Of a stretch of 64,000 nucleotides of DNA, positions 62,757 through 64,000 are shown in pieces. Below the pieces are notes generated by a model. The model had not been told where the DNA came from and did not search any database. It worked only from the letters and a program-made list of their open reading frames with translations. Positions within the stretch are counted from its first letter, which is position 1. Every line of letters starts with the position of its first letter. Source of the stretch: Rhizobium mayense (lineage in GTDB: Bacteria > Pseudomonadota > Alphaproteobacteria > Rhizobiales > Rhizobiaceae). The stretch covers positions 79,896 to 143,895 of the forward strand of contig NZ_JARFYM010000015.1 of assembly GCF_030272705.1 (NCBI RefSeq). Reading direction: 5' to 3'. The translations under genes were made by a program, and so were the position numbers.

Positions 62757-63039
62757 GTGAACCATGCGTCGCGTCGAGGCAATCTGACTTATGCCTCGCG
62801 CGACAGCGTGCGCCATCGCCGGCATCGAGAATCTCTAATCGGAGTATTCGCACCGGTGTTGAACACAGGGCCAACTGTTTTCGGCCACGCTGTCGATGAA
62901 AGCGTGGTCGCGGGTTTCGGCAAGTTGCCGTTCCGTCGGCGTCAACGCATCAGATTCCCGGCGCTCTGGGAATTCTTTCCAGAAATCCCCAAACCCGTTT
63001 TGAGTCCGCTTGCGCCGAACGCTCTGCCTCGACACGACA

Positions 63040-63669
63040 TTAAGGAAGCCGCGCACCATTCAGCGCCTCTCTGTCGGCTGCGTTGTCGTCAAAGATCGCT
63101 TGTTCGCGCGTCAGCAACACCAGCTGTCTTGAACGACCCCACCTGTATCGCGACCCCGACTGCGCGCCCTCGTCAACGACACGATGACAGGGCACTACGA
63201 TGGCCAACTCGTTCGCCGCGCAGGCTAGGCCGACCGCATGCTCGTCGGTTGGCGCGCCGATTTGATGCGCAATAGCCGCGTAGGTTGAAGTCTCGCCGAT
63301 GGGAATGTCCCGGATGACCTCCCAGACACGGTGCTGGAATCTGGAACCACGCAGGTCAAGCGGCACATTCAGCCCGCGAGAGGGGGCTTCGATGAAGTGC
63401 GCGACACGCATTGCGAGCTCGTCCTCCAGCCAATGCCCAGGCTGAACGTCGGCTAGCGAAAACCGCTCCCGCAGAAGCTTGGTCAGGGGAATGGTGTCAG
63501 TGCCCAGCAGGACCGTTACCACCCCTTTTTTGCTCGCAGCCAACAGCAGCACTCCGAGCGTGCTGTGCGAGAAGACATAGCGGATTGGCTCCGTTGTCGC
63601 TCGATCTTCCGGATAACCTGTCATGACGTGGCAGGCGTCACCGTTGATGTAGTCGGGCCGCTTCGGCAT
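63040..63669 (-). CDS. Ogt/Ada-type O6-alkylguanine-DNA alkyltransferase with altered active-site region
   Basis: A 209-residue suicide DNA-repair protein. The N-terminal domain is followed by FQHRVWEVIRDIPIGETSTYAAIAHQIG and the acceptor-Cys motif VPCHRVV (about 159-165). Family proteins usually read (K/R)A.RAVG.A before the Cys motif, with Arg as the finger that flips the base; here the text is DEHAVGLACAANE, with His at that place. The usual GxLSGYRWG loop reads EGAQSGSRYRWG, a slightly different spacing. Whether it still repairs DNA is uncertain. The start is the ATG at 63669, with no strong ribosome site. The 280 bases to transketolase hold no other gene. Confidence 0.82.
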   Translation of the reverse strand: MPKRPDYINGDACHVMTGYPEDRATTEPIRYVFSHSTLGVLLLAASKKGVVTVLLGTDTIPLTKLLRERFSLADVQPGHWLEDELAMRVAHFIEAPSRGLNVPLDLRGSRFQHRVWEVIRDIPIGETSTYAAIAHQIGAPTDEHAVGLACAANELAIVVPCHRVVDEGAQSGSRYRWGRSRQLVLLTREQAIFDDNAADREALNGARLP

Positions 63670-63747
63670 CGGCGTTTTCCAAACGATTATTGAGGTAAAA
63701 TAGCAGCCTATGGCGTGACCATACGATAGCAGCTAAGCCGACGTCGC

Positions 63748-64000
63748 TCAGAGCGGGCCGTCATACTCGCCGCGCGCCGGATAATCTTTGTGGATGGCGA
63801 AGTCGATCGCCTGAAGCAATTCCGAAAACAGCGGACGTGCGAACGGCATCGTTTGAACCGCGCTGTAATACAAAGTACCGTCCGGTCGAACGAGGAACAC
63901 GCCCGGCTCCGAAAATAGCGGCGGCTCTTCGACGTTGATCGATGACTTTCCACGCGATGAGGAAATATAGAGTCCCCATTGCCGGGCCACCGTGAGCGGC
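63748..64000 (-). CDS. Peroxiredoxin-like (AhpC/TSA) protein, C-terminal part
   Basis: The last 83 codons of a gene that begins outside the window. The visible text reads PLTVARQWGLYISSSRG, then SEPGVFLVRPDGTLYYSAVQ, SELLQAIDFAIHKDYPARGEY and stop. This is the C-terminal half of the thioredoxin-like peroxiredoxin/redoxin family; GVFLVRPDGTLYY is the strand-turn-strand segment of that fold. The peroxidatic Cys lies in the missing part. It would be transcribed toward the alkyltransferase gene. Confidence 0.8.
   Translation of the reverse strand, partial: PLTVARQWGLYISSSRGKSSINVEEPPLFSEPGVFLVRPDGTLYYSAVQTMPFARPLFSELLQAIDFAIHKDYPARGEYDGPL

Noticed and set aside
62757..63275. Plus-strand frame after transketolase
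   Set aside because: It is mostly antisense to the alkyltransferase gene, with no start context and Arg/His-rich low-quality sequence.

Overview
The window reads as a replicon segment from a rhizobial alphaproteobacterium (Rhizobium/Agrobacterium type). The grounds are repABC-type partition genes with a matching parS palindrome, an IalB-family protein, a muconate-type ben/cat cluster with CatR-like LysR regulators, and high GC with dense, often 4-bp-overlapping genes. No tRNA, rRNA, CRISPR array or intact insertion sequence was seen. The partition genes and the amount of accessory content suggest a plasmid, a chromid or an integrated plasmid segment; repC is not in the window, so this remains open.

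Region 1 (1-6905) is an envelope redox-stress island on the minus strand: ohr (cut by the window edge), dipZ-msrA, an EnvZ/OmpR-type two-component pair, and a Tat-exported alpha/beta hydrolase. Three of its transcription units share one upstream module of two conserved elements about 42-44 bp apart, so they look like a regulon of the adjacent response regulator. The MsrA has a single cysteine and a signal peptide, and probably depends on the DipZ thioredoxin domain for reduction.

Region 2 (7279-13189) holds a DUF4168 protein, a 16-bp parS palindrome, repA and repB without repC, a small membrane protein, a secreted protein of unknown function and a B12-binding radical SAM protein.

Region 3 (13569-36679) is a large two-partner-secretion locus: ialB, tpsB, two lipoproteins and a 16.6-kb tpsA encoding 5520 residues. 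TpsA ends in a Hint (intein-like) domain and a PD-(D/E)XK-like toxin domain, followed at once by a candidate immunity gene. Downstream lie a displaced TpsA fragment, an orphan toxin C-terminus without a start codon that overlaps its own candidate immunity gene by 4 bp, and a decayed third immunity-like gene. This is the layout of a contact-dependent inhibition type polymorphic toxin locus with orphan modules. The long repeat array shows a higher-order (dimeric) period of about 1.12 kb and a recent internal duplication.

Region 4 (36946-41103) carries a YkuD_2-type L,D-transpeptidase-like protein, a GNAT acetyltransferase and an Orn/Lys/Arg decarboxylase.

Region 5 (41220-54878) is aromatic catabolism. 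catR-like LysR is divergent from catB-catC-catA-benA-benB-benC-benD-pcaD, which takes benzoate through catechol and muconate to 3-oxoadipate. A second set on the minus strand has a monofunctional FAD synthetase, a flavin reductase, a remnant of an intradiol dioxygenase gene, a second muconate-cycloisomerase-like gene, a 75-residue protein and a second CatR-like regulator. It is divergent from an HpaB-type FADH2-dependent monooxygenase. FAD synthesis, FAD reduction and FADH2 use are thus encoded side by side.

Region 6 (54951-64000) is a loose set of redox and house-keeping genes: a small membrane protein, an ACT-domain protein, a coiled-coil peptide, pseudoazurin, glutathione reductase, an unknown 107-residue protein, DUF1993, transketolase, an Ogt-type alkyltransferase with an altered arginine-finger position, and the end of a peroxiredoxin-like gene cut by the window.
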